Below, piece after piece: positions 63,401 through 64,000 of a DNA stretch of 64,000 nucleotides. The DNA comes from Nymphaea colorata. Its lineage: Eukaryota; Streptophyta; Magnoliopsida; Nymphaeales; Nymphaeaceae. The first letter of the stretch is position 1, and the number at the start of each line of letters is the position of its first letter. The notes beneath the pieces are model-generated. The model worked only from the letters and a program-made list of their open reading frames with translations. It was not told where the DNA came from and did no database searches. A program made the position numbers and the translations under genes. Where the stretch lies: assembly GCF_008831285.2 (NCBI RefSeq), contig NC_045141.1, forward strand, positions 26,029,315 to 26,093,314, read 5' to 3'.

Positions 63401-63635
63401 GGTAGGACGATTTCGAACCATAAGGGCCCTGACCATCCTCTGCCTTGGCTGGCTGGTTGTCTGGGGTGGGGGGCATTACCACCGTATAGTTTATGGGTGT
63501 CGGGAACTCGCCGGAGAATTCGATGTTATCGAGGCTCACAAACCGGCCACTAGACGTCCGCCGGACAAACTTGACGGACGGACTTGGCCGGGGCGGCATG
63601 GCCTTGTTTGAGTCATTGTGGTTTAGTGGGTCCAT
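60444..63635 (-). CDS. CSLD: Cellulose synthase-like D (CSLD) glycosyltransferase lacking the N-terminal zinc finger
   Basis: Two exons, 63635-63106 and 63003-60444, separated by a 102-bp intron, give 1,029 residues. CSLD proteins are processive GT2 beta-glycan synthases of the secretory and plasma membranes, used in tip growth and cell-plate formation. The N-terminus has family markers [38 protein letters not shown] and [10 protein letters not shown]. Catalytic features are DDG (D301, D302), DCD (519-521), TED (729-731) and QVLRW (769-773). Two transmembrane helices precede the catalytic loop and about six follow it. The first 176 residues contain no cysteine, so the RING-type finger present in most CSLDs is absent. 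Rice CSLD5-type proteins, as I know them, also lack it. Coding GC is high. A TTTATTTATT stretch at about 63790 could serve as a TATA-like element. Confidence 0.96.
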
Positions 63636-64000
63636 GGCTGGGGAGTTGGTAATAGCTTATTTCCGATGGTATTGAGGTAAGGGGCTGCTGCTCAAGCCTA
63701 ACTGTGGTGGAGATCGGGAAGGAAGAGATTGGAATTCCGTGCCAAGTACTCCTTTTTGACCAAGGCTTAATTTGAAGGAGGAGGACTATTTATTTATTTG
63801 ATCTCCAATAGGAGAAGTAAGAGTTGCATCTCTCAATATAAAGTCGAAAATCCAGCATAGCTCTAGCTCGCTTGTGAAAAAGCAAAAAAGTGTCCAAAAC
63901 TCCTGTCAAGCAGTAAGATCCTCTGATCGATTAATCAAACCTGCAAATTAAACCACGGAAAGGCATGAGCATTGATTTGTTTGGACGCGGTGAAGATATC
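63636..64000 (-). other. CSLD promoter and 5' UTR region
   Basis: This is the stretch immediately upstream of the CSLD start. On the gene strand AAATAAATAAATAG ends about 150 bp before the ATG, and a second AT-rich TTTATATTG follows further upstream. Either could position transcription. No other coding sequence is visible up to the window edge. Confidence 0.4.

Noticed and set aside
1-64000. A biosynthetic gene cluster, defence system or other multi-gene unit
   Set aside because: The ten protein genes have unrelated roles, separate promoters and mixed orientation. Nothing in their order suggests a joint function.

Overview
The window is nuclear DNA from a flowering plant. It has plant-specific families (PYR/PYL abscisic-acid receptor, CSLD, RABD, an AIPP2-type PHD protein), spliceosomal introns of about 0.1 to 2.4 kb, AT-rich spacers with microsatellites and MITE-like pieces, and GC-rich exons in the intron-poor genes (PYL, CSLD). 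I cannot place it more precisely. I see no bacterial, viral or organellar segment, no CRISPR array, no intact autonomous transposon and no clustered pathway. Each gene looks like a single-copy housekeeping or signalling gene with its own promoter.

Layout, left to right. (1) 108-1484, minus: 5' half of an RWD-domain gene (RNF25-type E3 likely) that runs off the left edge. (2) 2665-6302, minus: UbiB/ABC1 atypical kinase of the ADCK2 kind, five-prime end unresolved. (3) 8172-8243, minus: tRNA-Gln(UUG). (4) 9237-13260, plus: complete eight-exon RAB1/RABD2 GTPase. (5) 16193-16840, minus: intronless PYR1/PYL1-type ABA receptor with a TATA box and ACGT elements upstream. (6) 21731-22744, minus: two-exon mitochondrial carrier BOU with a GC-AG intron. 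(7) about 27315-30464, plus: small protein of unknown function, possibly organelle-targeted. (8) 33145-46075, minus: twelve-exon chromatin reader of the AIPP2/PAIPP2 family, about 1,882 residues, with a PHD finger and a CCHC knuckle. (9) 53994-57711, plus: nine-exon CPBP (CAAX-protease-like) membrane protein, probably plastidial. (10) 60444-63635, minus: two-exon CSLD glycan synthase that lacks the usual N-terminal RING-type zinc finger.

The exon models come from reading splice sites and checking that phases join. Models 4, 6, 8 (apart from one junction), 9 and 10 close exactly in frame. Spacers hold diverged tandem duplications, microsatellites and short inverted-repeat elements, and nothing else I can support as genic.

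No new multi-gene system is visible. The most useful leads are the RING-less CSLD, the GC-AG intron(s), a tandemly duplicated 5' splice site in the Rab gene that would add ten codons in frame, a degenerate cysteine module in the PHD protein, a CPBP protein without an obvious second metal motif, and the unknown small gene.
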